Shown here in pieces: positions 17,393 through 24,319 of a DNA stretch of 64,000 nucleotides; position 1 is the first letter of the stretch, and every line of letters begins with the position of its first letter. Location: assembly GCF_024171565.1 (NCBI RefSeq), contig NZ_JALJZZ010000005.1, positions 228,953 to 292,952 on the forward strand, in the 5' to 3' direction. The notes under the pieces were generated by a model. That model was not told where the DNA came from. It saw only the letters and a program-made list of their open reading frames with translations, and ran no database searches. The translations under genes and the position numbers were made by a program. This DNA comes from Okibacterium sp. HSC-33S16. Its GTDB lineage: Bacteria > Actinomycetota > Actinomycetes > Actinomycetales > Microbacteriaceae.

Positions 17393-18063
17393 GTGAGCTC
17401 CTTGGTCGAAACGGTGGTCGAGGTCCGGTCGGCGAGCTCCAGGCCAGTGAGGTCACGAAGCTCGTTGATGGTGTTGTCGCCGAAAAGTTCGGTGACGGCA
17501 AGGCCGGTCGGGGTCACGTCGAAGATGGCGTGATCCGTGTAGATCCTGTTAACACAGCCGACACCGGTGAGCGGATAGCTGCAATCGCGCACGAGCTTTG
17601 ACTCGCCCGATCGGGTGAGCAGGTCGGTCATGACGTAGACCTGCTTCGCGCCGATCGCGAGATCCATGGCGCCGCCAACCGCCGGAATGGAATCCGGTGC
17701 GCCGGTCGACCAGTTGGCCAGGTCTCCGCGTTCAGACACCTGAAATGCGCCAAGGATGCACACGTCGAGGTGGCCGCCGCGCATCATGGCGAAGGAGTCG
17801 GCGTGGTGGAAGTACGCCGCACCCGGGCGTTCGGTCACGGGCTGCTTGCCGGCGTTGATGAGGTCGGGGTCGATCTCGCCTGGCTGCGGCTCAGGACCCA
17901 TCCCGAGCATGCCGTTCTCGGTGTGCAGGATCACCTCGAGATCTTCCGGCAGGAAGTTGGCGACGCGCGTCGGTGCCCCAATCCCGAGGTTCATGACAGC
18001 ACCCTCGGGGATATCGCGGGCGACGCGTGCGGCGAGGTCGTCCCTCGTCATTCGTGTGGTCAT
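17389..18063 (-). CDS. pcaJ: 3-Oxoacid CoA-transferase subunit B
   Basis: 224 residues. It carries the catalytic glutamate E49 in HTENGMLGMGP, which forms the enzyme-CoA thioester, and the subunit-B signatures NLGIGAPTRVANFLP and GGAMDLAIGAKQVYVMTDL. With subunit A it transfers CoA from succinyl-CoA to 3-oxoadipate (or a similar 3-oxoacid). Start 18063 overlaps the subunit A stop (ATGA); an in-frame extension further upstream is inside that gene. Acetoacetate transferases (ScoB) are the main alternative; the thiolase neighbour argues for 3-oxoadipate. Confidence 0.87.
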   Translation of the reverse strand: MTTRMTRDDLAARVARDIPEGAVMNLGIGAPTRVANFLPEDLEVILHTENGMLGMGPEPQPGEIDPDLINAGKQPVTERPGAAYFHHADSFAMMRGGHLDVCILGAFQVSERGDLANWSTGAPDSIPAVGGAMDLAIGAKQVYVMTDLLTRSGESKLVRDCSYPLTGVGCVNRIYTDHAIFDVTPTGLAVTELFGDNTINELRDLTGLELADRTSTTVSTKELT

Positions 18064-18785
18064 GATGCGTTCCCTTCGATCGATGCCGCACCGACGAATT
18101 CGCCGCCCCGCAGCCATGCCCGTTCGCCGACCGCAACGATCCTGTCGACGTAGAGCCCTGGGGTGACGACGGACTCCGGGTCGAGAACACCCAGCTCGAC
18201 GACCTCGTCAACCTGCACCACCGTTGTGGTCGCTGCAGCCGCCATGATCGGACCGAAGTTGCGCGCGGTCTTCCGATAGACGAGGTTGCCCCAGCGGTCG
18301 CCGGCCAGCGCGCTGACGAGCGCAACATCTGCGGGAAGTGCGTACTCCAGGACGTAGTTTCTGCCGTTGATCTCCCGGGTTTCCTTACCATCGGCGAGCG
18401 CTGTTCCGAATCCCGTTGGAGTGAAGAATGCGCCGATGCCCGCGCCCGCCGCGCGGATGCGTTCCGCGAGGTTGCCCTGGGGAACGAGCTCAAGCTCAAC
18501 CGTTCCTGCGCGATAGAGCCCGTCGAACACGTGGGAGTCGCTTTGGCGAGGGAACGAGCAGATCATCTTGCGGACGCGGCCGGCAGCAAGAAGTGCCGCA
18601 AGGCCGGTGTCGCCGTTGCCCGCATTGTTATTGATGACGGTGAGGTCTCGAGCACCCTGTGCCAGCAGGGCGTCAATCAGTTCGACCGGCTGCCCGGCTC
18701 GACCAAAGCCTCCGATCATCACCACGGCGCCGTCAGGGATTCCCGCGACAGCATCCTCAAGTCCGGGTACTAATTTCGAGATCAT
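18060..18785 (-). CDS. pcaI: 3-Oxoacid CoA-transferase subunit A
   Basis: 241 residues with the subunit-A CoA-binding signature DGAVVMIGGFGRAGQPVELIDAL and the segment NNNAGNGDTGLAALLAAGRVRKMI. It pairs with the overlapping subunit B gene and is the first gene of the minus-strand locus. A GGATGAAG stretch precedes the ATG. Upstream lie nested GTTCAC-type palindromes expected to bind the IclR regulator of the operon. Together pcaI-pcaJ-pcaF would bring 3-oxoadipate into central metabolism as succinyl-CoA and acetyl-CoA. Confidence 0.87.
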   Translation of the reverse strand: MISKLVPGLEDAVAGIPDGAVVMIGGFGRAGQPVELIDALLAQGARDLTVINNNAGNGDTGLAALLAAGRVRKMICSFPRQSDSHVFDGLYRAGTVELELVPQGNLAERIRAAGAGIGAFFTPTGFGTALADGKETREINGRNYVLEYALPADVALVSALAGDRWGNLVYRKTARNFGPIMAAAATTTVVQVDEVVELGVLDPESVVTPGLYVDRIVAVGERAWLRGGEFVGAASIEGNAS

Positions 18786-18795
18786 GTCTTCATCC

Positions 18796-18828
18796 GTTCA
18801 CTTCATGAACATCTGTTCACACAGTGAA
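18796..18828 (-). promoter_or_regulatory. Three nested palindromes, candidate IclR (PcaR-like) operator
   Basis: Four alternating half-sites make interleaved inverted repeats: GTTCA-CTTCA-TGAAC (18796-18810), TGAAC-ATCT-GTTCA (18806-18819) and TTCAC-ACA-GTGAA (18816-18828). The block is 10 bp before the pcaI-like start and spans the likely promoter. IclR proteins commonly bind such arrays as tetramers. Confidence 0.6.
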
Positions 18829-18908
18829 TATTAGCTCGACGATGCGCATTCCGCCAGAGCCGAGGTCAAGGGATATCGCGAAAAGTCTGCGGAACCTAGA
18901 CTTGGCGC

Positions 18909-18968
18909 ATGAAAATCGTCGACGTCATCGCGCGTCGCGCGTCGCGCGGTACGGGCGGTTGGCGGTGA
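18909..18968 (+). CDS. Leaderless upstream ORF (19 codons) before the GAF-ANTAR gene
   Basis: A -10 box TAGACT (18897-18902) is followed by 6 nt and ATG 18909, the spacing of a leaderless actinobacterial mRNA. The frame encodes 19 residues (MKIVDVIARRASRGTGGWR) and its TGA (18966-18968) overlaps the GTG of the next gene (GTGA). This suggests translation coupling between a short basic peptide and the regulator. The -35 region is not convincing, and the peptide may have no function beyond coupling. Confidence 0.45.
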   Translation: MKIVDVIARRASRGTGGWR

Positions 18969-19627
18969 GCGCGACCGAGGCCGACACCGGAATTGGCCAG
19001 AAGCTGACGGCACCATTTCTTGAACTGTTGCCCATCACAGGGGTCGCCCTCGCCGTTCTCGATCGCGAGAAAAAAGCATCAGTCATTCACATCAGCGATG
19101 CCACAGCCGGTCGCCTCGAGGAAGCGCATTTCGACCTGGGGGCCGGGCCGCTTTTCGAGTGTTTCACGACGATGCGACCGGTGCTCATCCCGTCAGTGAG
19201 CGACGAGGACCGCTGGCCTTTCTTTCTCTCTCAGGCATCTGAGCTCAATGTCAACGCGATTTTCGTCTTTCCACTGATCCTCGGCGCCGCCTGCGTCGGG
19301 ACAGTGCTGTGCTATCGAACCACCGCGGGCCCACTCGATGACGATTCCGTAGAAGTGGGTGCAGCGCTGGCCCGAGCCGTCTCGGCCCCAGCGCTTCGGC
19401 AAGCCATCTCGCTTGCAGGCGACGAAAAGAGCCGCGAGGGCACCCCGATTGAAATGCGCCGGGAAGTCCACCAAGCGACCGGCATGATGCTGGCCCAACT
19501 CGATATTGATGCGACGGAAGCGCTGGCCCGCATGCGCGCGTACGCTTTCTCACAAGGGCTCAGCCTTCGTGATGTTGCCCGGGACGTCGTCAATCGCCGC
19601 CTCAACTTTTCGAGTGTGGAGGATTGA
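18965..19627 (+). CDS. GAF and ANTAR domain protein (putative RNA-binding antiterminator)
   Basis: 220 residues from GTG 18965. A GAF sensor domain spans about residues 10-140 (ALAVLDREKKASVIHISDA, DLGAGPLFECF, AIFVFPLILGAACVGTVLCYR) and an ANTAR domain about 160-215 (EVHQATGMMLAQLDIDATEALARMRAYAFSQGLSLRDVARDVV). ANTAR proteins bind dual-hexaloop RNA and prevent termination. Four nucleotides separate it from a second GAF-ANTAR gene. A longer in-frame start at 18842 (MRIPPEPR) exists but would read through the promoter-like region. Confidence 0.8.
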   Translation: MSATEADTGIGQKLTAPFLELLPITGVALAVLDREKKASVIHISDATAGRLEEAHFDLGAGPLFECFTTMRPVLIPSVSDEDRWPFFLSQASELNVNAIFVFPLILGAACVGTVLCYRTTAGPLDDDSVEVGAALARAVSAPALRQAISLAGDEKSREGTPIEMRREVHQATGMMLAQLDIDATEALARMRAYAFSQGLSLRDVARDVVNRRLNFSSVED

Positions 19628-19631
19628 TCGT

Positions 19632-20408
19632 ATGAGCGATGGAGACGTGATGAGCGGACAATCTCGGGAGCAGAAAGTCAGTACAGCGTTCGTATCGATG
19701 ACCGATGCCCTGATGAGTGAGTACGACGTTATCGACCTTCTCTCGACTCTGCTCCACTCCTCCGCCGAGGTTCTCGGCATGGAAGCTGGTGGCATCCTGC
19801 TGGCCGACCCGACGGGCGACCTTGAACTCGTGGCCTCGACGAGCGAAGAGGCCGAGATCGTGGAGACGATCATCGTGGCTGCGGGCGAGGGGCCATGCAT
19901 TGAGTGCTTCGAGACAGCCGCTCACGTCGCGATCACGGACATCGACACTGTCGCCGACAAATGGCCCAAGTTCCACTCGTCCGCCAAGGAACAGGGATTC
20001 CGCTCCACCTTCGCGGTTCCCATGATGCTCCGTGACCAGGTGATGGGCGTGATGAACCTGTTGAGCTCACAAGTGCACGAGGTTTCAGAAGCAGACGGAC
20101 GAATCGCCCAGGCCCTCGCCGACCTGGCCGTTCTCGGCATCCTGCACGAGCGCAACTTCCGCAGCCCCTATCTCGTCGACGAACAACTACACCTCGCCCT
20201 TGATACGCGAGTTCTCATCGAACAGGCGAAGGGTGTTTTGGCACAGCGCGAAGACCTCACCATGACGGAAGCATTCGATGCACTCCGAAACTATGCGCAC
20301 GCAGAAGGAACGACACTGCGCAGGGTCGCCAAGGAAACCGTGCTCCGAACGCTCACGACCGAAGCGATCATGGCGGCGCACACCGAAACCGCATCGACGC
20401 ACTCGTAG
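19632..20408 (+). CDS. GAF and ANTAR domain protein
   Basis: 258 residues. The GAF domain is near residues 15-160 (LGMEAGGILLADPTGDLELVASTSEEAEIVE, AGEGPCIECFETAAHVAITDID, FAVPMMLRDQVMGVMNLL); the ANTAR domain is near 185-240 (ALDTRVLIEQAKGVLAQREDLTMTEAFDALRNYAHAEGTTLRRVAKETV). The ATG at 19632 follows a GGAGG site at normal distance. It shares the (A/E)GPxxECF loop with the first paralogue, suggesting a related ligand, and the pair may form heterodimers. No dual-hexaloop RNA target was recognised nearby. Confidence 0.87.
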   Translation: MSDGDVMSGQSREQKVSTAFVSMTDALMSEYDVIDLLSTLLHSSAEVLGMEAGGILLADPTGDLELVASTSEEAEIVETIIVAAGEGPCIECFETAAHVAITDIDTVADKWPKFHSSAKEQGFRSTFAVPMMLRDQVMGVMNLLSSQVHEVSEADGRIAQALADLAVLGILHERNFRSPYLVDEQLHLALDTRVLIEQAKGVLAQREDLTMTEAFDALRNYAHAEGTTLRRVAKETVLRTLTTEAIMAAHTETASTHS

Positions 20409-20480
20409 TCGCTGAACTCACAACCGCCGTCACCGTGGGTATTCGGTGTCCATGAACGACTACGCCCCAGGGGCCCCACC

Positions 20481-20534
20481 GGCGACCTGGCGACCTGGCG
20501 ACCTGGCGACCTGGCGACCTGGCGACCTGGCGAC
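20481..20534. repeat. 8-bp tandem repeat (GGCGACCT)
   Basis: Six full units and a partial seventh directly downstream of the PLDc_N-like gene stop. The period is not a multiple of three and no convincing gene covers it, so copy-number change would not affect a protein. Slippage-prone simple repeat. Confidence 0.9.
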
Positions 20535-20535
20535 T

Positions 20536-20769
20536 CTACTGCCGACGCCCCTTGATGAAGTAGGCAGCCGGACCGATCCAGTTCACTGCGATGATGGCCG
20601 TCCACAAGCCCTTCGGGCCGTTGACTGTGTCGGCCGGTCTCCTTGCGAGGTCTCTCCACGCGGCAGCGGCAAACACGAATTGTGCCACTCCGACGACAAT
20701 GGTGAAAACCTTCCGCCCTGTGGTCATTCCTGCCCAGGTCATTTTTTTCTTGGTCATCTGCTTCGCCAC
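20536..20769 (-). CDS. Small membrane protein with PLDc_N-like domain
   Basis: 77 residues, basic N-terminus (MAKQMTKKKMTW) and two hydrophobic segments (about 20-37 and 52-70) ending in GPKGLWTAIIAVNWIGPAAYFIKGRR, which matches the phospholipase-D nuclease N-terminal (PLDc_N) membrane module. In full-length cardiolipin synthases this module anchors the enzyme; here it stands alone. Stand-alone copies are common in actinobacteria and lack an assigned function. The start is preceded by a GGGAGG-like stretch. Confidence 0.75.
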   Translation of the reverse strand: MAKQMTKKKMTWAGMTTGRKVFTIVVGVAQFVFAAAAWRDLARRPADTVNGPKGLWTAIIAVNWIGPAAYFIKGRRQ

Positions 20770-20869
20770 CGCTGGCCTCCCTTGCGTCGAGATCCCTCAC
20801 TGACTCCAGACTTACGGCTCCCTGGCTCCAACACAACGGGCAACACGAAAGCCATGGATAGGAGGTGTC

Positions 20870-20992
20870 GTGCACCCAGACTGCGCCAGTATCGAGTCGG
20901 CGCGCGGACCGGGCTGCTTCATCTTCGGCGCCGCAGGGCACATCACCCGCCCTGACAGCTCGCGGGCAGTCGAAATCACACTGCGGGGATAG
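20870..20992 (+). CDS. Possible small protein (40 codons) with strong ribosome site
   Basis: AGGAGG at 20860-20865 lies 4 nt before GTG 20870 and opens a frame of 40 codons to TAG at 20990. The peptide (starting MHPDCASIESARGPG, ending EITLRG) resembles nothing I know. The perfect Shine-Dalgarno sequence is the only argument; coding bias cannot be judged at this length. The rest of 20770-21057 holds nothing else recognisable. Confidence 0.25.
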   Translation: MHPDCASIESARGPGCFIFGAAGHITRPDSSRAVEITLRG

Positions 20993-21006
20993 TGTGGGAC
21001 GCCACT

Positions 21007-21053
21007 GAAAAAGCCCCGGAGAGACAACCGTAATCGGCGTCTTTCCGGGGCTT
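21007..21053 (-). terminator. Rho-independent terminator of tRNA-Arg
   Basis: Arms AAGCCCCGGA (21011-21020) and TCCGGGGCTT (21044-21053) form a 10-bp stem, followed on the minus strand by a T-run. It sits just after the tRNA 3' end. Confidence 0.85.
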
Positions 21054-21057
21054 ACCG

Positions 21058-21130
21058 TGCGCCCGAAGGGATTCGAACCCCCAACCTTCTGATCCGTAGT
21101 CAGATGCTCTATCCGTTGAGCTACGGGCGC
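21058..21130 (-). tRNA. tRNA-Arg (anticodon ACG)
   Basis: A 73-nt cloverleaf on the minus strand: acceptor GCGCCCG/CGGGCGC, D-arm GCTC...GAGC, anticodon stem TCTGA/TCAGA with loop CTACGGA (ACG), and the T-loop TTCGAAT. CCA is not encoded. Reads CGN codons via inosine, the commonest Arg codons in this GC-rich genome. Confidence 0.96.
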
Positions 21131-21226
21131 ATGGGCTTGGCCTGGGGAAACGATGTTCCCCCGCAGGCCGTATTAGAGACTACATGACCAGACGGCTTCG
21201 CGCCAATCGGCCCCTCGGGCGCGAAT

Positions 21227-21291
21227 GTGACAAAAGTCCTTAGCGTGGTTTATAGTTGACGTTTGTCAATGTTATAGTTGACGATAGTCAA
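21227..21291 (+). promoter_or_regulatory. Promoter and double operator of the MFS-marR operon
   Basis: -35-like GTGACA (21227-21232), 18-nt spacer and -10 TATAGT (21251-21256), with a second TATAGT at 21273-21278. Two palindromes, TTGAC-GTTT-GTCAA (21256-21269) and TTGAC-GATA-GTCAA (21278-21291), are exactly 22 bp apart, two helical turns. Both overlap the -10 and start region, as expected for repression by the MarR protein encoded downstream. Confidence 0.75.
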
Positions 21292-21319
21292 TGATCCTTA
21301 GCGCGACTTCAGGAGTCAC

Positions 21320-23047
21320 ATGCCACGAGCTTCAAAACACCCCAAACCCACGGTTTCCCCCGACGGCAGCATGACCCAACGCCAGGTTCTCGAATCTCTT
21401 TCGGGACTCCTGATGGGCATGTTCGTGTCGATCCTCGCCGGAACCGTCGTCGCGACGTCCCTTCCGCTTATCATTTCCGAGCTCAAGGGCGACCAGTCTG
21501 CGTACACCTGGGTCGTGACCTCGACGCTCCTGGCCACCACAGTCTCGACCCCGCTCTGGGGGAAGTTCGCGGACCTCTTCAACCGTAAGCTCCTCATCCA
21601 GCTCGCCCTCGGCCTCTTCGTGGTCGGCTCCGCCGCAGCTGGCTTCTCGCAGGACACCAACACGCTCATTGTGTTCCGTGTCTTCCAGGGCATCGGCGGT
21701 GGCGGCCTCGCTGCCCTCAGCCAGATCATCATGGCCGACATCATCAGTCCCCGTGACCGCGGAAAGTATGCCGGCCTCTTCGGTGGCGTGATGGCTGTCG
21801 GAACCGTCGGTGGTCCGCTCCTGGGCGGCCTCGTTACCGACGCATTCGGCTGGCGCTGGAACTTCTTCATCGCGCTGCCCATCGCCATCATCGCGATCAT
21901 CCTGCTGCAGTCGACACTCCACTTGCCCAAGCACCCGAAGCGCAAGGTTCACATTGACTACCTCGGCGCGTTCCTGATCGCCGCCGGCGTCTCACTCCTG
22001 CTCATCTGGGTATCGCTCGCGGGCTCGCAGTTCGAGTGGATGTCCGTACCGACCCTGCTCATGGTGGGTGGATCGATCATCCTTCTCGTCGCTGCCGTGA
22101 TTGTCGAGATCAAGTCTCCTGAGCCGATCATCCCCCTCACCATGTTCAAGAACCGCACCTTCACGCTCGCCGTCGTCGCGAGCATCTCGGTCGGTGTCTC
22201 GATGTTCGGCACCTCGGTCTTCCTGGCGCAGTACATGCAGCTCGCTCGCGGCGCCACCCCGACCGAGTCTGGCCTGCTCACCATTCCGATGATGGCCGGC
22301 CTCCTGATCTCCTCGACGATTTTCGGTAACATCATCAGCCGCCGCGGAAACTGGAAGGCGATCATGGTCACCGGCGCCGTCCTCGCGGTGATCGGCGCCG
22401 CACTCCTCGGCACGCTGCACTACGACACCCCGTTCGTCCTGGTCGGTATCTTCATGGCCATCCTCGGAGCGGGCATCGGCATGCTCATGCAGAACCTCGT
22501 GCTCGTCGTGCAGAACTCCATCGAGGTACGCCACCTCGGTGTCGCCACGAGTGCCGTCACCTTCTTCCGGAGCCTCGGCGGAACGATCGGCGTCTCGGTG
22601 CTCGGCTCGATCCTCGGAACCGTGGTCGCCCAGAACATCAAAAACAACATCGCGGCGCTCGAACCGGCCGACCAGATGCTCGCCGGCAAATACCTCGGCA
22701 GCGGCACGATTCCGCAGATCTCCCAGTTGCCCGACGTGCTCAAGACTGTGATCGAGAGTGCATACGGCTCAGGCGTTGGCTTCGTCTTCCTCTGCGCCGT
22801 TCCGCTGACGCTCGTCACTCTCATCGCCGTGAGCTTCATCCCCAACGCGAAGCTCGGCACCCTGAACGCTATCCAGCTCAAGAAGCAGCCGGCCGACAAG
22901 GTGCACGATCGGGATGACGCCAACGATATGCTCATCGATGTCTCAACCGCGAGCGTCGCCCTCCCCCCGGTAGGCCGCGCTCACCCGACCGGTTCCATCC
23001 CGGCGGTTACCAACGAGAACCCCGATGCGGGAACAGCCAGGAAGTGA
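21320..23047 (+). CDS. MFS multidrug transporter, DHA2 (14-TM) family
   Basis: 575 residues; a proton-driven efflux pump of the EmrB/QacA type. Motif A GKFADLFNRKLLIQ is near residue 82, motif B-like FRVFQGIGGGGLAAL near 115, and G-rich motif C GGVMAVGTVGGPLLGG near 155. About 14 membrane segments are followed by a hydrophilic C-terminal tail of roughly 70 residues. The ATG at 21320 has a GGAG site. It overlaps or abuts the marR gene and is preceded by two MarR-type palindromes, so induction by pump substrates is likely. Confidence 0.9.
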   Translation: MPRASKHPKPTVSPDGSMTQRQVLESLSGLLMGMFVSILAGTVVATSLPLIISELKGDQSAYTWVVTSTLLATTVSTPLWGKFADLFNRKLLIQLALGLFVVGSAAAGFSQDTNTLIVFRVFQGIGGGGLAALSQIIMADIISPRDRGKYAGLFGGVMAVGTVGGPLLGGLVTDAFGWRWNFFIALPIAIIAIILLQSTLHLPKHPKRKVHIDYLGAFLIAAGVSLLLIWVSLAGSQFEWMSVPTLLMVGGSIILLVAAVIVEIKSPEPIIPLTMFKNRTFTLAVVASISVGVSMFGTSVFLAQYMQLARGATPTESGLLTIPMMAGLLISSTIFGNIISRRGNWKAIMVTGAVLAVIGAALLGTLHYDTPFVLVGIFMAILGAGIGMLMQNLVLVVQNSIEVRHLGVATSAVTFFRSLGGTIGVSVLGSILGTVVAQNIKNNIAALEPADQMLAGKYLGSGTIPQISQLPDVLKTVIESAYGSGVGFVFLCAVPLTLVTLIAVSFIPNAKLGTLNAIQLKKQPADKVHDRDDANDMLIDVSTASVALPPVGRAHPTGSIPAVTNENPDAGTARK

Positions 23048-23049
23048 CC

Positions 23050-23550
23050 GTGACGACGACAGAACCCGCGCCAGGTAGCGACAGGCACTCAGCCGCCATC
23101 GTGAGTGTTGAAACCAGCATGGGTGCGCTGTCGCGCAAGATTCACTTCGTCCTGAAGGAAGCAGCGGCCGCCATCGACCCGTCGCTTCCCCCGGCCAGCT
23201 TCCGGTTGCTGCGCTTGATCGAACGCTGCGGCTCCATCCAGTCGAGTGCCGCCGCCGAACAGCTCGCGGTCGATCGCAGCGTGGTGAGCCGGCAGATTCG
23301 GCAACTCGAAGACCTCGGCCTCGTCGAAACCCGTACAGACAAGTCAGACGGCCGCGCGCGCTTCCTCGTTCTGACGGACGAAGGAGCGCGCCGCATGAAC
23401 ACGATCAACCCGACGCAGCGCTCCATCATGCAGCCGCTTCTTCAGGAGTGGGAACTGTCCGAGCTCGAGACCTTCGCCGCACAGATTGACCGCCTGAACG
23501 CGTCACTCGAGCGCGGCCTCGGCAGGTTCGTTACCCCCGGCGACGAGTAA
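23050..23550 (+). CDS. MarR-family repressor of the MFS pump
   Basis: 166 residues with the winged helix IQSSAAAEQLAVDRSVVSRQIRQLEDLGLVETRTDKSDGRARFLVLTDEG (about residues 58-107). Two GTG starts are possible: 23044 overlaps the pump stop (GTGA) but leaves only 1 nt after AGGA, whereas 23050 has AGGA at 7 nt and is preferred. Cotranscription with the pump and the paired TTGAC/GTCAA operators indicate autoregulation. Confidence 0.88.
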   Translation: MTTTEPAPGSDRHSAAIVSVETSMGALSRKIHFVLKEAAAAIDPSLPPASFRLLRLIERCGSIQSSAAAEQLAVDRSVVSRQIRQLEDLGLVETRTDKSDGRARFLVLTDEGARRMNTINPTQRSIMQPLLQEWELSELETFAAQIDRLNASLERGLGRFVTPGDE

Positions 23551-23571
23551 CAAAAATCTGAACAGTCAGAC

Positions 23572-23615
23572 AAACGGATGCCATCCCGCACGCACGCGGG
23601 ATGGCATCCGTTTTT
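23572..23615 (+). terminator. Strong Rho-independent terminator
   Basis: An 18-bp perfect stem (23572-23589 with 23596-23613), 6-nt loop ACGCAC and a T5 tract. It separates the MFS-marR operon from the convergent YjbR-type gene. The stem contains the GGATGCC/GGCATCC word that recurs over the window. Confidence 0.95.
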
Positions 23616-23625
23616 CGCACGTGAA

Positions 23626-24012
23626 TTATCGCAAGTGGCGATCATCGAGCGCCGCGATCTGACGCTTCAACGCAATTTGGCGGTAGGACTCGTCGATGAG
23701 CTCAGCGATGAACGTCCAGTCAGTGGTGTCGCCTCCGAGGGCAACGCCGAGCCAGCCGCCCGGACCAAAGTACTTCGGCACGAAGAAACGATCGTCCTGG
23801 AGCAGGGCCGGGCGCTCGTCAGGGTCAGGCTTGAAGACCAGGGTGTGCGGTCGGTCCATCGACGCGCCCATCACCGCAAAGAGTTTCTGGCCGGCGCGAA
23901 ACGTCGGTCGACCCCAGGCCATTTTCTCGCCAAACTCGGGGTACTCGGCACAGATCGTGCGCACGCGATCGACGACGGGGTCGTCATTCTCGAACAGCAG
24001 CGGATGCTCCAT
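23626..24012 (-). CDS. MmcQ/YjbR family protein
   Basis: 128 residues of the CyaY-like YjbR fold (EFGEKMAWGRPTFRAGQKLFAVMG, YFGPGGWLGVALGGDTTDWTFIAELIDESYRQIA). Family members are called DNA-binding by similarity, but no function is firmly known. It has a probable leaderless start: TAGTAT (-10) followed by 7 nt and the ATG at 24012. It is transcribed alone, converging on the strong terminator of the MFS-marR operon. Confidence 0.8.
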   Translation of the reverse strand: MEHPLLFENDDPVVDRVRTICAEYPEFGEKMAWGRPTFRAGQKLFAVMGASMDRPHTLVFKPDPDERPALLQDDRFFVPKYFGPGGWLGVALGGDTTDWTFIAELIDESYRQIALKRQIAALDDRHLR

Positions 24013-24022
24013 GGCGGGAATA

Positions 24023-24274
24023 CTACGCTTCGGCGCGCTCCGCGTCAGGCGTCGGGCAGTACAACTGCGTGCGCACGCCGCTGCGGTCGACCCTGTGGTC
24101 GCTCATCAGCGCGCCGCAGAGCGGACAGGCAGACGAGGTCGATGGGGGGAGCGGCTCCTCGTTGTACGGGCCGAGCGGAGGCGGGCCGATGTAGGGCCGC
24201 AGCGAGTTGTTGAGCCAGTTGGTGAAGCCACCCGACTCCTTGATCGTCGGCCGCTTCCTATTACTTCGTGCCAT
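24023..24274 (-). CDS. Small protein with Cys-pair (zinc-ribbon-like) C-terminus
   Basis: 83 residues: a basic start MARSNRKRPTIKE, a proline-rich middle (RPYIGPPPLGPYNEEPLPP) and CPLCGALMSDHRVDRSG...YCP, where CxxC, a His and a later Cys could hold one zinc ion. Function unknown. It is divergent from the OhrR-like gene and shares its 45-bp promoter region, so that regulator may control it. In canonical loci the ohr peroxidase gene would be expected here. Confidence 0.65.
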   Translation of the reverse strand: MARSNRKRPTIKESGGFTNWLNNSLRPYIGPPPLGPYNEEPLPPSTSSACPLCGALMSDHRVDRSGVRTQLYCPTPDAERAEA

Positions 24275-24319
24275 AACTATTAGTGTACATTGTTGTTGAG
24301 CCCACCCGAGAGGAGAGTC

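Noticed and set aside
15433..18785. Complete protocatechuate branch of the beta-ketoadipate pathway
   Set aside because: Only the CoA transferase, thiolase and regulator are present; ring-cleavage and lactone steps are missing in the window.
20446..20955. Plus-strand open frame across the 8-bp repeat
   Set aside because: Antisense to the PLDc_N-like gene and generated in part by the repeat; no motifs.
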